Positions 16,752 through 26,283 of a stretch of DNA of 64,000 nucleotides are shown here, one piece after another. Each line of letters opens with the position of its first letter. Within the stretch, counting starts at the first letter, position 1. This DNA comes from Paracoccaceae bacterium. Its GTDB lineage: Bacteria > Pseudomonadota > Alphaproteobacteria > Rhodobacterales > Rhodobacteraceae. The translations under genes and the position numbers were made by a program. The notes below the pieces were generated by a model. It saw only the letters and a program-made list of their open reading frames with translations, did no database searches and was not told the DNA's origin. Location of the stretch: assembly GCA_020637675.1 (NCBI GenBank), contig JACKKD010000004.1, forward strand, positions 1-64,000, in the 5' to 3' direction.

Positions 16752-18680
16752 ATGGCGAGAAAGACGATTGCATCCTCGGCGGCATGCGGCACCGTCCACG
16801 CAGTGCCGACGCCGTGGATCGCGGCGCATCTTGCCGCGCTCGGCCTGGCGGCAGGGCTCTGGCTCGGCCTCGCCGGGATGATCCGCGCGCAGGAGGCTCT
16901 CACCATCTCTTACGGCTATTCGAACTTCGGCACGCTGAAATATCCGGCTGATTTCGCCCATCTCGACTACGTAAACCCCGAGGCGCCCAAGGGCGGCGAA
17001 ATCTCCATCTGGTCGCAGGGCGGGTTCGACAGCTTCAACCAGTATGCCAGCGACGGCGTGGCGGCAGCGCTGAACACGATCGGCAGCGAAAGCATCCTGA
17101 CCACAACGGCCGATGACCCCTACGGCGTCTACTGCTTTCTCTGCACGACACTCGAATACCCCGCGGACCTTTCCTTCGTGACCTTCAATCTGCGCGACGA
17201 TGTGACATTCTCGGACGGGACGCCGATGACGGCGGAGGACGTCGCGTACAGCTTCAACCTCTTCCAGACGCAGGGTATCCTGGAATACCGCCGCGTCGTC
17301 GAAGGCTATATCGACCATGTCGAAGTCGAGGGGCCACACCGTATCACCTTCCATTTCACCGACAGCGCACCGATGCGCGACCGGGTCGGCTTTGCCGGCG
17401 GCACGGCTGTGTTCTCGAAGGCCTGGTTCGAAAGGACCGGTGCGCGGCTCGACAAGGCGACGAAGGCGCCGTTCCTCTCCACCGGCGCCTATGTTCTTGA
17501 CAGTTTCGACTTCAACACACGGGTGATCTACAAGCGCAACCCCGACTACTGGGGCAACGATCTGCCCTTCAACCGCGGCCGCAACAACTTCGACCGCATC
17601 CGGGTGGAGTACTTTGCCGACAGCGATTCCGCCTTCGAGGGCTTCAAGGCGGGTGACTACACCTTCCGGACGGAAAACAGCTCGCAGGACTGGGCGCAGG
17701 GCTATGATTTCCAGGCGGTGCAGAAAGGCTGGGTGAAGCGCGAGACGCTTCCCGACGGCAATGTCGGCACGCGTCTCTCCTGGGTCTTCAACCTCGACCG
17801 GCCGCGCTGGCAGGACATCCGCGTCCGCGAGGCGATCGGCATGATGTTCAACTATGACTGGTCGAAGCAGACGCTGCAATACGGGCTCTACGACCGCCCG
17901 GTTTCCTTCTGGTCGAACACCGACCTTGCCGCAACCGGCGTTCCCGGAGAGGGAGAGCTCGTGCTGCTGAAGCCGCTGGTGGACGAGGGGCTTCTTGACC
18001 CCGCGATCCTGACCGAGGAGCCCAGGGTCCCGGTTGTCCACGACCCGGCCAACAACCGTCCCGCACGGTCGGTGATCCGCAAGGCTGCCGCGCTCCTGGA
18101 GGAGGCGGGATGGGTCATCGGTAGCGACGGCATCCGCCGCAACGCCGCCGGCGAGGCGCTGGAACTGTCGATCATCCAGTACAGCCCGCTCTATGACCGC
18201 TTCATCAACCCCTTCATCGAGAACCTCGCGCAGATCGGCGTCAAGGGAAGGCTCGAGCGGGTCGACATCTCGCAATATGTGGAGCGTCGGCGGAAGGGCG
18301 ACTTCGACCTCGCCAACCAGGGTTTCGACATGGACTTCGAGCCCTCGGGAGGGCTGGAGCAGTGGTTCGGCTCCAAGACCGCCGACGACAGCTCGCGCAA
18401 CCTCATGCGGTTGCGCGACGCCGGTATCGACCGGCTGATCGGCCATGTCGTCGGCGCCACGAAGATCGAGGACCTGAAGACTGCGGTCCATGCGCTCGAC
18501 CGGGCGCTTCGGGCCAAGGTCTTCGACATCCCGCTCTGGTACAACCCCGACACATGGGTCGCCTACTACGACTTCTACCGCCATCCCGACGCCCTTCCGC
18601 CCTTGCAGGTTGGCGAACTGGACTTCTGGTGGTACGACGCCGAGGCGGCCGAGACGCTGAAGGCGCAGGGCGCCTACTGA
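16752..18680 (+). CDS. yejA: Periplasmic peptide-binding protein of a YejABEF-type ABC importer
   Basis: The 642-residue SBP_bac_5 protein binds oligopeptides; Yej systems import peptides including microcin C-like compounds. A signal peptide lies in the first ~50 residues (AAHLAALGLAAGLWLGLAGM before RAQEALTIS). Family landmarks are YGYSNFGTLKYP, LDYVNPEAPKGGEI, VEYFADSDSAFEGFKAGDY and LSWVFNLDRPRWQDIRVREA. ATG 16752 follows GGGAGGG; the very long frame starting inside the cytochrome gene is a shadow. It is the first gene of yejA-B-E-(small)-F-glycosyltransferase. Confidence 0.94.
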   Translation: MARKTIASSAACGTVHAVPTPWIAAHLAALGLAAGLWLGLAGMIRAQEALTISYGYSNFGTLKYPADFAHLDYVNPEAPKGGEISIWSQGGFDSFNQYASDGVAAALNTIGSESILTTTADDPYGVYCFLCTTLEYPADLSFVTFNLRDDVTFSDGTPMTAEDVAYSFNLFQTQGILEYRRVVEGYIDHVEVEGPHRITFHFTDSAPMRDRVGFAGGTAVFSKAWFERTGARLDKATKAPFLSTGAYVLDSFDFNTRVIYKRNPDYWGNDLPFNRGRNNFDRIRVEYFADSDSAFEGFKAGDYTFRTENSSQDWAQGYDFQAVQKGWVKRETLPDGNVGTRLSWVFNLDRPRWQDIRVREAIGMMFNYDWSKQTLQYGLYDRPVSFWSNTDLAATGVPGEGELVLLKPLVDEGLLDPAILTEEPRVPVVHDPANNRPARSVIRKAAALLEEAGWVIGSDGIRRNAAGEALELSIIQYSPLYDRFINPFIENLAQIGVKGRLERVDISQYVERRRKGDFDLANQGFDMDFEPSGGLEQWFGSKTADDSSRNLMRLRDAGIDRLIGHVVGATKIEDLKTAVHALDRALRAKVFDIPLWYNPDTWVAYYDFYRHPDALPPLQVGELDFWWYDAEAAETLKAQGAY

Positions 18681-18698
18681 GAAGCGGAAAGCGGGACC

Positions 18699-19787
18699 TT
18701 GGGCGCCTATATCCTGAGACGGTTGTTGCTGATGATTCCGACGCTCTTCGGGATCATGCTCATCAACTTCACCCTGACACAGTTCGTGCCCGGCGGGCCG
18801 ATCGAGCAGATCCTCGCCCGGATCGAGGGTCAGGGCGACGTGTTCCAGAACATCTCGGGCGGCGGCGACAGCGGCATGGGCCAACAGCAGTATGGCGGCG
18901 ACGAGCGCTATCTGGGCGCCCGCGGCCTGCCGCCCGACTTCATCGCCGAACTCGAAAAGCAGTTCGGCTTCGACAAGCCGCCGGCCGAGCGGTTCCTGAA
19001 CATGCTTTGGGACTACCTGCGCTTCGACTTCGGCGAAAGCTACTTCCGCTCCATCTCGGTGATCGATCTGGTGATCGAAAAGATGCCTGTGTCGATCACG
19101 CTCGGCCTCTGGTCCACGCTCCTGGCCTATCTGATCTCGATCCCGCTCGGCATCCGCAAGGCGGTGAAGGACGGATCGCGCTTCGATACCTGGACCTCCG
19201 GCGCGATCATCGTCGCCTATGCGATCCCCGGGTTTCTCTTCGCCGTCCTTCTCATCGTCCTCTTCGCCGGGGGCAGCTACTGGCGCATCTTCCCGCTACG
19301 CGGTCTCGTCTCCGACAACTGGGACGACCTCAGCCTTCTGGCGAAGGTGGGCGACTACTTCTGGCACATCACGCTGCCGGTCGTCGCCTCGACCATCTCC
19401 AGCTTCGCGACGCTGACGCTTCTGACGAAGAACAGCTTTCTCGACGAGATCAACAAGCAGTACGTGCTGACGGCGCGGGCCAAGGGGCTGGCCGAGAAGC
19501 GGGTGCTCTACGGCCACGTCTTCCGCAACGCCATGCTGATCGTCATCGCGGGGTTCCCCGGTCTCTTCCTCTCCGTCCTCTTCGGCGGCAGCGTGCTGAT
19601 CGAGACGATCTTCTCGCTCGATGGGCTTGGCCGGCTCGGCTACGAGGCGGCGGTCGCGCGCGACTACCCGGTGGTCTTCGGCACGCTCTATGTCTTCGGG
19701 CTCCTCGGGCTTCTGATCGGGCTTCTGAGCGACCTGACCTATGTGCTCGTCGATCCGCGGATCGACTTCGAGAAGCGGGCGGGCTGA
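18699..19787 (+). CDS. yejB: Peptide ABC transporter permease YejB
   Basis: This inner-membrane permease has 362 residues. The N-terminus GAYILRRLLLMIPTLFGIML matches the family closely and fixes an unusual TTG start at 18699. The large first periplasmic region is followed by the BPD_transp_1 core with the EAA loop (YVLTARAKGLAEKRVLYGHV). The stop overlaps the yejE start as TGATG, so translation is coupled. It forms the translocation pore with YejE. Confidence 0.94.
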   Translation: MGAYILRRLLLMIPTLFGIMLINFTLTQFVPGGPIEQILARIEGQGDVFQNISGGGDSGMGQQQYGGDERYLGARGLPPDFIAELEKQFGFDKPPAERFLNMLWDYLRFDFGESYFRSISVIDLVIEKMPVSITLGLWSTLLAYLISIPLGIRKAVKDGSRFDTWTSGAIIVAYAIPGFLFAVLLIVLFAGGSYWRIFPLRGLVSDNWDDLSLLAKVGDYFWHITLPVVASTISSFATLTLLTKNSFLDEINKQYVLTARAKGLAEKRVLYGHVFRNAMLIVIAGFPGLFLSVLFGGSVLIETIFSLDGLGRLGYEAAVARDYPVVFGTLYVFGLLGLLIGLLSDLTYVLVDPRIDFEKRAG

Positions 19788-20890
19788 TGGCTCTGTCGCC
19801 GCTGAACCAGCGCCGCTGGCGCAACTTCAAGGCCAACCGGCGTTCCTACTGGTCGCTCTGGATATTCCTTGTCATGTTCGCGCTGTCGCTTTCCGCCGAA
19901 CTCATCGCCAACGACAAGCCCATCCTCGTGAGTTACCGCGGCGATCTCTACACGCCGGTGTTCCGGTTCTATCCGGAGACCACCTTCGGCGGCGATTTCA
20001 AGACCGAGGCGATCTACCGCGACCCGGCGGTGCAGTGCCTGATCGAGACCGGCGGGTTGGTGGACTGCTGGGACGATCCCGAAGGCGTCATGGCGGACGC
20101 GGCCGACGGCGAGGTGGCGGGCGCGGCGGTGGAGGCGGGCTGGATGGTCTGGCCACCCATCCCCTACAGCTATTCGACGGTGAACAACGTCGGCACGGCG
20201 CCCTCGGCCCCGGACAGGAATCACTGGCTCGGCACCGACGACACCGCGCGCGACGTGCTGGCGCGGATCATCTATGGCTTCCGCCTGTCGATCCTCTTCA
20301 CCCTGATCGTAACCTCGGTCTCCAGCCTCATCGGCGTGGCGGCGGGCGCGGTGCAGGGGTATTTCGGCGGCCGGGTGGACCTGATCTTCCAGCGACTCCT
20401 GGAGATATGGGGCTCCACGCCCGGCCTTTACGTCATCATCATCCTCTTCGCGATCCTCGGGCGGAGCTTCTGGCTCCTCGTCTTCGTGACCATCCTCTTC
20501 GGCTGGCCCGCGCTCGTCGGCGTGGTTCGGGCGGAGTTCCTGCGCGCGCGCAACTTCGAGTATGTCCGCGCCGCCCGCGCGCTGGGCGTGAGCGACCGCG
20601 TCATCATGTTCCGCCACATCCTGCCCAACGCCATGGTGGCGACGCTGACCTTCCTGCCCTTCATCGTCGCCGGTGCCATCGGCGGGCTCGCCGCGCTCGA
20701 CTACCTCGGCTTCGGACTGCCGTCGAACCTGCCCTCGCTCGGCGAACTGGCGCTGCAGGGCAAGTCGAACCTGCAGGCGCCCTGGCTCGGCTTTTCGGCC
20801 TTCTTCACCTTCGCCATCATGCTCTCGCTCCTCGTCTTCATCTTCGAAGGCGTGCGCGATGCCTTCGACCCGCGGAAGACCTTCCGATGA
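19787..20890 (+). CDS. yejE: Peptide ABC transporter permease YejE
   Basis: The second permease has 367 residues. The N-terminal OppC-type segment (NQRRWRNFKANRRSYWSLWI) precedes a periplasmic insertion, then HWLGTDDTARDVLARIIYGF and the EAA loop YVRAARALGVSDRVIMFRHI. It overlaps yejB by one base and the following small membrane-protein gene by ATGA. Length and order are as in enterobacterial yejABEF. Confidence 0.94.
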   Translation: MALSPLNQRRWRNFKANRRSYWSLWIFLVMFALSLSAELIANDKPILVSYRGDLYTPVFRFYPETTFGGDFKTEAIYRDPAVQCLIETGGLVDCWDDPEGVMADAADGEVAGAAVEAGWMVWPPIPYSYSTVNNVGTAPSAPDRNHWLGTDDTARDVLARIIYGFRLSILFTLIVTSVSSLIGVAAGAVQGYFGGRVDLIFQRLLEIWGSTPGLYVIIILFAILGRSFWLLVFVTILFGWPALVGVVRAEFLRARNFEYVRAARALGVSDRVIMFRHILPNAMVATLTFLPFIVAGAIGGLAALDYLGFGLPSNLPSLGELALQGKSNLQAPWLGFSAFFTFAIMLSLLVFIFEGVRDAFDPRKTFR

Positions 20891-21207
20891 CCGCGTTTCC
20901 CGTCTCACCGCCCGGCCGGCTGCGCCACCTGGTCTATCTCGCGGCGCTGGCAACGACCGCCGCCTGTCTCGGATGGCTGGTCTGGATGTTCGCGGCAGCG
21001 GCGCTGTCGGGGGAAGCGGAGCCGCTCCGGGTGCTGCAGAGCGGCCTCATGCTCCTCCTCGTGCCGTTCGCGCCAGCTCTTTTCCTTCTGATCGCGGCGT
21101 GCTGGCTGGCCATTTCGGGCCGGCCCGCGCCAGCGACGTTCCAATTCCTGGCCCTTGCGAATGCCGCGTGGTCGGTCCTGCTTACCAGCGCGCTGGTGTC
21201 GCAGTGA
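20887..21207 (+). CDS. Small integral membrane protein inserted in the yej operon
   Basis: The 106-residue protein has three likely membrane segments: about residues 14-37, 48-72 and 82-104. It carries no motif I recognise. It is coupled on both sides: its ATG overlaps the yejE stop (ATGA) and its stop overlaps the yejF GTG (GTGA). Enterobacterial yejABEF has no gene here. It could be an accessory subunit of the transporter or an unrelated passenger. Confidence 0.75.
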   Translation: MTAFPVSPPGRLRHLVYLAALATTAACLGWLVWMFAAAALSGEAEPLRVLQSGLMLLLVPFAPALFLLIAACWLAISGRPAPATFQFLALANAAWSVLLTSALVSQ

Positions 21208-22829
21208 GCGGGGACCGTGCCACAACGGGCGAGATCGTCCTCGACATCCGGGAGCTGAGGGTCGATTTCCGTCAGGACGGCAGGATCATCCACGCCGTGA
21301 AGGGCGTGAGCTTCACCGTGGACAAGGGCGAGACGGTCGCGCTGGTGGGCGAGAGCGGCTCGGGCAAGTCGGTGACGGCGCTGTCAACCGTGGCGCTTCT
21401 GGGCGGGAACGCCGAGATTGCCGGGTCGGTGAAGTATCTCGGGCGCGAGATGATCGGGGCGGACGAGGCGACCCTTCGCGACGTGCGCGGCAACGACATC
21501 AGCTTCATCTTCCAGGAGCCGATGACCTCGCTCAACCCGCTGCATACGCTTGAAAAGCAGTTGGCCGAAAGCCTCGCCCTGCACCAAGGTCTGAAGGGCG
21601 CGGCGGCGCGGGCGCGGATCGTGGAACTGCTGGAGAAGGTCGGCATCGACAACCCCGAACGCCGGCTCGCCGACTATCCGCACCAATTGTCGGGCGGCCA
21701 GCGGCAGCGGGTGATGATCGCCATGGCGCTGGCCAACGGGCCTGAGCTTCTGATCGCAGACGAGCCGACCACGGCGCTCGACGTGACGATCCAGGCACAG
21801 ATCCTCGACCTCCTGGCGGAACTCAAGGCGCGGGAATCGCTCAGCCTGCTGTTCATCAGCCACGACCTTGGCATAGTCCGGCGCATCGCCGACCGGGTCT
21901 GCGTGATGCAGGGCGGAGAGATCGTGGAGCAGGGGCCGGTCGCGGAGATCTTCGCCAACCCGAGGCACCCCTACACCCAGAAACTGCTGGCGGCCGAGCC
22001 GAAGGGCCGCCCCGACCCGGTGCCAGAGGGGGCCGAGGAGATCGTGCGGACCGACGAGCTGCGCGTCTGGTTCCCGATCCGGCGAGGCTTTCTGCGCCGC
22101 ACCGTCGGCCATGTGAAGGCGGTGAACGCTGCCACGATCTCCGTCCGCGCTGGCGAGACGCTGGGCATCGTCGGCGAAAGCGGGTCGGGCAAGACCACGC
22201 TCGCGCTCGGAATCATGCGGCTGATCGAGAGCGAGGGGCCGATCCTCTACCTCGGCCAGGACATCTCGACCTGGCCAGCGCGGGACTTGCGGAAGCTGCG
22301 CCGCGACATGCAGATCGTCTTCCAGGACCCTTATGGCAGCCTCTCCCCCCGCATGACGGCGGAACAGATCATCGCCGAGGGACTGTCGGTCCACGGGCTC
22401 GACAAGGGGCGCGACTCGCGTGCGCTGGTGGCCGAGATCATGACCGAGGTCGGGCTCGACCCGGCGATGATGGCGCGCTACCCGCACGAGTTCTCGGGCG
22501 GGCAGCGCCAGCGGATCGCCATCGCGCGTGCGATGATCCTGCGGCCGAAGGTCGTGGTGCTGGACGAGCCGACATCTGCCCTCGACATGACCGTGCAGGT
22601 ACAGATCGTGGAGCTTCTGAGGGCGCTGCAGCGGCGCTACGGACTCGCCTATCTCTTCATCAGCCACGACCTGCGGGTGATCCGGGCGCTGGCCCACAAG
22701 GTGATCGTGATGAAGGCCGGCGACGTGGTGGAGGCGGGGCCGGCGGATGCAATTTTCGATGCGCCGCGGACGGCTTACACGCGCGAGCTGATGGCGGCGG
22801 CCTTCGGGCAGGCGACGCCGGCACGATGA
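21204..22829 (+). CDS. yejF: Peptide ABC transporter ATP-binding protein with two ATPase domains (YejF)
   Basis: The 541-residue protein has two fused ABC domains. Domain 1 has GESGSGKSVTAL (about 49-60), LSGGQRQRVMIAMAL and LLIADEPTTALD. Domain 2 has GESGSGKTTLALG, FSGGQRQRIAIARAM and VVLDEPTSALD. Oligopeptide-type C-terminal extensions follow each (HPYTQKLLAAEP). GTG 21204 overlaps the preceding stop. It energises YejA-B-E. Its stop overlaps the glycosyltransferase ATG. Confidence 0.94.
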   Translation: MSGDRATTGEIVLDIRELRVDFRQDGRIIHAVKGVSFTVDKGETVALVGESGSGKSVTALSTVALLGGNAEIAGSVKYLGREMIGADEATLRDVRGNDISFIFQEPMTSLNPLHTLEKQLAESLALHQGLKGAAARARIVELLEKVGIDNPERRLADYPHQLSGGQRQRVMIAMALANGPELLIADEPTTALDVTIQAQILDLLAELKARESLSLLFISHDLGIVRRIADRVCVMQGGEIVEQGPVAEIFANPRHPYTQKLLAAEPKGRPDPVPEGAEEIVRTDELRVWFPIRRGFLRRTVGHVKAVNAATISVRAGETLGIVGESGSGKTTLALGIMRLIESEGPILYLGQDISTWPARDLRKLRRDMQIVFQDPYGSLSPRMTAEQIIAEGLSVHGLDKGRDSRALVAEIMTEVGLDPAMMARYPHEFSGGQRQRIAIARAMILRPKVVVLDEPTSALDMTVQVQIVELLRALQRRYGLAYLFISHDLRVIRALAHKVIVMKAGDVVEAGPADAIFDAPRTAYTRELMAAAFGQATPAR

Positions 22830-24043
22830 AGATCCTCTTTGTCCACCAGAACTTTCCCGGCCAGTTCCTGCACCTCGCCCCGGCGCTGGCGGCGCGGGGG
22901 CACTCGGTCCAGGGATTGACGGACGAAGGCAACACGCGCCCCGCGCCGGTGCCGGCCCTGCGTTACCGCAAGCCGGCGGCTGCGGGGGTCGACGGCATCG
23001 CGAAGACCTATGCCGAGGCTGCGGAGCGGGGCCTTGCGGTCGCTCGGGCTGCCGCGCAGTTGCGCCGGGACAAGGGTTTTGTTCCGGATGTCGTCTTTGG
23101 CCACGGCGGCTGGGGCGAGACGCTCTTCCTGCGCGAAGTCTGGCCCGAGGCTCGGCACCTCACCTATGCCGAGTTCTTCTACCACGCCCGCGGGCTTGAC
23201 GCCGACTTCGATCCGGAATTCCAGACCGACGACCTTGGCCGCCGCTTCCGCACCTCGGCACGACGGACGCATCTGATGATGGCGCTCGCCGACGCCGACG
23301 CGGCGCTGGCGCCGACGCGCTGGCAGGCCTCGACCTTCCCCGAGGCGTTCCGAGACAGGATCACCGTGATCCATGACGGGATCGACACCGACCGGGCCTG
23401 CCCGAACCCCGAGGCACGCCTCACCCTTCCGGGCGGCCGTGTGCTGAGGGTCGGAGATGAGGTGGTGAGTTTCGTCAACCGCAACCTCGAACCCTACCGC
23501 GGCTATCATATCTTCCTGCGCGCCCTGCCCGAGGTGCTTAAGGCCAGGCCGGAGGCGCAGGTGGTGATCGTCGGCGGCACCGGCGTGAGCTATGGTCCCG
23601 CGCCGGCTGGCGGACGGAACTGGAAGGAAATCTTCCTGTGCGAGGTGCGCGAACGGCTCGACCTTTCCCGCGTGCATTTCCTCGGCCAGGTGCCTTACGC
23701 GCAGTTCCTGTCGCTTTTGCAGGTTGCGCGGGTCCATGCCTATCTGACCTACCCGTTCGTCCTTTCCTGGTCGCTTCTGGAGGCGATGAGCGCGGGCGGG
23801 CTCGTCATCGGTTCGCGGACGCCGCCGGTGGAGGAGATGATCCGCGACGGCGAGAATGGGCGGCTTGTCGATTTCTTCGATGTTTCGGGCTGGTCGGCGG
23901 CGCTGATCGAGGCGCTGGCCAACCCCGGCGCCGGCGCGGCCCTGCGCGCGGCGGCTCGGCGCACGGTGGTGGAGGGCTACGACCTGAAACGCCACAGCCT
24001 GCCGCGGCTGATAAGCTTCGTGGAAGGCGGCGGGGCGGGCTGA
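22826..24043 (+). CDS. GT4-type glycosyltransferase coupled to the yej operon
   Basis: The 405-residue cytoplasmic GT-B protein has KILFVHQNFPGQFLHLAPAL at the N-terminus (acceptor domain) and the donor domain pattern VIHDGIDTD, FVNRNLEPYRGYHIFLRALP, VVIVGGTGVSYG and a retaining E-x7-E region SLLEAMSAGGLVIGSRTPPVEE. The ATG overlaps yejF by four bases. A sugar transferase at the end of a peptide-uptake operon is unexpected; its acceptor is unknown. It converges with hemN. Confidence 0.85.
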   Translation: MKILFVHQNFPGQFLHLAPALAARGHSVQGLTDEGNTRPAPVPALRYRKPAAAGVDGIAKTYAEAAERGLAVARAAAQLRRDKGFVPDVVFGHGGWGETLFLREVWPEARHLTYAEFFYHARGLDADFDPEFQTDDLGRRFRTSARRTHLMMALADADAALAPTRWQASTFPEAFRDRITVIHDGIDTDRACPNPEARLTLPGGRVLRVGDEVVSFVNRNLEPYRGYHIFLRALPEVLKARPEAQVVIVGGTGVSYGPAPAGGRNWKEIFLCEVRERLDLSRVHFLGQVPYAQFLSLLQVARVHAYLTYPFVLSWSLLEAMSAGGLVIGSRTPPVEEMIRDGENGRLVDFFDVSGWSAALIEALANPGAGAALRAAARRTVVEGYDLKRHSLPRLISFVEGGGAG

Positions 24044-24054
24044 CCGGGGGTCAG
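24040..24054. terminator. stop-codon hairpin between glycosyltransferase gene and hemN
   Basis: CTGACC (24040-24045) and GGTCAG (24049-24054) pair around GGG and contain the stop codons of both convergent genes. There is no U tract. Confidence 0.35.
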
Positions 24055-25406
24055 ACGGCCGGGCTGTGGCCCGACTTCGACAGGTCGTAGGCATCGAAGG
24101 CCCGCGCGATCATGCGGGTGAGGGGCCGGGCGCGCTCGGGGATCGCAATGCCGACGGCGGTGACGTCGACCATGTCGCCGAACTCCGCCTTCGCGCGGTC
24201 GAACATGGCGCGCACCTGGGCGTCCGTCGCGCCGAAATCGCGCGTCAACTCGGCCAGGTCGATGCGGAAGTCGCACATCAGCGCCTCGATCATCCGGGCG
24301 CGGAGCACGTCCTCGCCGCGGAAGATATGGCCCTTTGCCGTGGCATATTCGCCCGCCCGGACCGCCTTGGTGTAGGCGGAGGTGCTGGGCGCGTTCTGGG
24401 CATAGCCCTGCGGGAAGCGCGAGATCGAGGAGGCGCCGAGCCCGACCAGAACGGAGGCCGTGTCGTCCGTATAGCCCTGGAAGTTGCGCCGGAGCCTGCC
24501 CTCGCGCGCGGCGACGGCGAGCCCGTCGGAGGGCAGGGCAAAATGGTCGATGCCGATTTCAGCGTAGCCGTCGGCCACGAAGAGGTCGCGCGCAGTCTCG
24601 AAGAGCCGGAGCCGCTCTTCCGGGCGGGGCAGCGCGTCCGAGGGGATCATGACCTGCCGGCGCGCCATCCACGGAACATGCGCGTAGCCATAGAGAGCGA
24701 CCCGGTCGGGGCTGAGCGAGAGGAGCTTCTGGACCGAGGCCGCGATCCGTTCGCGGGTCTGGAAAGGCAGCCCGAAGAGGATGTCGGCGTTGAGCGAGGC
24801 AATCCCGCGCGCGCGGAGCTTGTCGATCGCGAGCTTTGTCACCTCGAATGTCTGGTCGCGGCCGATCGCCTCCTGGATCGCGGGATCGAAGTCCTGCACG
24901 CCGATGGACGCGCGGTTCATGCCGGCCGCCGCGAGCGCGTCGAGCCGGCCGTCGTCGATCTCGTTCGGGTCGATCTCGACCGAGAACTCGGCGTCTGGCC
25001 CAAGCGGCACCACGTCGAAGACCCTGCGCGCGACCTCCGCCATGACCTCCGGCGGCATCATCGTCGGCGTGCCGCCGCCCCAGTGGAGCCGCGACAGCGT
25101 GACACCGCGCGGCAGGTCGGCGGCGAGAATCGCCAGTTCCGCCTTCAGCACCTCGGCATAGGCGCGCACCGGATCGTCCGACGCGGTGCCCTGCGTGCGG
25201 CAGGCACAGAACCAGCAGAGCCTGCGACAGAAGGGCACATGCATGTAAAGCGAAATGCGGGCGCCTTCGGGAATCGCACGCACCCAGTCGCGGAAAACCC
25301 TTGCGTTCACGTCCGAATTGAAATGCGGCGCAGTCGGATAGCTCGTGTAGCGCGGGACACGCGCGTCAAACAATCCGAGCCGCGCGAGTTGCGCTTCCTC
25401 TGCCAT
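24051..25406 (-). CDS. hemN: Oxygen-independent coproporphyrinogen III oxidase
   Basis: This radical-SAM enzyme makes protoporphyrinogen IX anaerobically. The 451-residue protein carries the cluster motif CRRLCWFCAC (C60, C64, C67), the GGGTPT SAM segment (WGGGTPTMM) and the HemN C-terminal domain. It replaces the oxygen-dependent HemF (43688) at low oxygen. An FNR box lies between hemN and the divergent fnrL gene. ATG 25406. Confidence 0.95.
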   Translation of the reverse strand: MAEEAQLARLGLFDARVPRYTSYPTAPHFNSDVNARVFRDWVRAIPEGARISLYMHVPFCRRLCWFCACRTQGTASDDPVRAYAEVLKAELAILAADLPRGVTLSRLHWGGGTPTMMPPEVMAEVARRVFDVVPLGPDAEFSVEIDPNEIDDGRLDALAAAGMNRASIGVQDFDPAIQEAIGRDQTFEVTKLAIDKLRARGIASLNADILFGLPFQTRERIAASVQKLLSLSPDRVALYGYAHVPWMARRQVMIPSDALPRPEERLRLFETARDLFVADGYAEIGIDHFALPSDGLAVAAREGRLRRNFQGYTDDTASVLVGLGASSISRFPQGYAQNAPSTSAYTKAVRAGEYATAKGHIFRGEDVLRARMIEALMCDFRIDLAELTRDFGATDAQVRAMFDRAKAEFGDMVDVTAVGIAIPERARPLTRMIARAFDAYDLSKSGHSPAV

Positions 25407-25441
25407 GCGCCTAGCCTTAGGCAGCGCGAAACGGGGAATCC

Positions 25442-25455
25442 TTGACGTAGATCAA
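25442..25455. promoter_or_regulatory. FNR box between hemN and fnrL
   Basis: TTGACGTAGATCAA matches the FNR consensus TTGAT-N4-ATCAA except for one base. It lies 35 bp upstream of hemN and 8 bp upstream of the fnrL start codon. The position suggests activation of hemN and repression or autoregulation of fnrL. Confidence 0.85.
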
Positions 25456-25463
25456 ATCCACGC

Positions 25464-26210
25464 ATGACCATTCTTGAAGTCCTCCACACGGCGCCGAGTT
25501 GCGGCACCTGCCCGATCCGCCACCGCGCGGTATGTGCGCGTTGCGAGACCGACGAGCTCGCCGCGCTCGACGCGATCAAGTTCTACCGGAGTTTCGAGGC
25601 CGGCCAGACGCTGATCTGGGCCGGCGACCGGATGGATTTCGTGGCCTCTGTGGTATCGGGTGTGGCGACGCTGACGCAGGTGATGGAAGACGGGCGGACG
25701 CAGACCGTGGGCCTGCTCTTCCCCTCCGATTTCGTCGGCCGGCCGGGGCGCGAAAGGGCGCCTTACAACGTGATCGCCACGACCGACCTCCTGATGTGCT
25801 GCTTCCGCAAGAAGCCGTTCGAGGAACTGATGGGGCGCACGCCGCACATCGGCCAGCGGCTCCTGGAGATGACGCTGGACGAGCTCGACGCGGCGCGGGA
25901 GTGGATGCTGCTTCTCGGCCGCAAGACCGCGCGCGAGAAGATCGCGAGCCTTCTTGCGATCGTCGGGCGGCGCGATGCGGCCCTGCACCTGCGCAAGCCG
26001 CAGGGCCAGATGGTCTTCGACCTGCCGCTGACGCGCGAGGCCATGGCCGATTACCTCGGCCTGACGCTGGAGACGGTGAGCCGGCAGATCTCGGCCCTGA
26101 AGCGCGACGGGGTGATCGAGCTCGAGGGCAAGCGGCACGTCACGGTGCCCGACTACAACCGGCTTCTGGAAGAGGCGGGCGACGATGCCGACGGCGGGTT
26201 CTTCGGCTGA
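25464..26210 (+). CDS. fnrL: Oxygen-sensing CRP/FNR-family regulator FnrL
   Basis: FnrL is the global anaerobic/microaerobic activator. The 248-residue protein has N-terminal Cys C13, C16, C24 and C27 and internal C112/C113; four of these should hold the oxygen-labile 4Fe-4S cluster. The cyclic-nucleotide-like domain is followed by the HTH LTREAMADYLGLTLETVSRQ, whose E-x2-SR contacts TTGAT half-sites. ATG 25464. Its targets here are marked by FNR boxes at 25442, 28308, 28340 and 32802. Confidence 0.95.
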   Translation: MTILEVLHTAPSCGTCPIRHRAVCARCETDELAALDAIKFYRSFEAGQTLIWAGDRMDFVASVVSGVATLTQVMEDGRTQTVGLLFPSDFVGRPGRERAPYNVIATTDLLMCCFRKKPFEELMGRTPHIGQRLLEMTLDELDAAREWMLLLGRKTAREKIASLLAIVGRRDAALHLRKPQGQMVFDLPLTREAMADYLGLTLETVSRQISALKRDGVIELEGKRHVTVPDYNRLLEEAGDDADGGFFG

Positions 26211-26283
26211 GACCAGCTTCACAATCGTGCGGCGTCACCGCCCAGGCCTAGCCTCTGGAAGGTGATGGCGGCGGGGGGCGGAC

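Noticed and set aside
16713..18884. 723-codon minus-strand frame opposite yejA
   Set aside because: It is an antisense shadow of yejA; the plus-strand protein has clear family motifs and a signal peptide.
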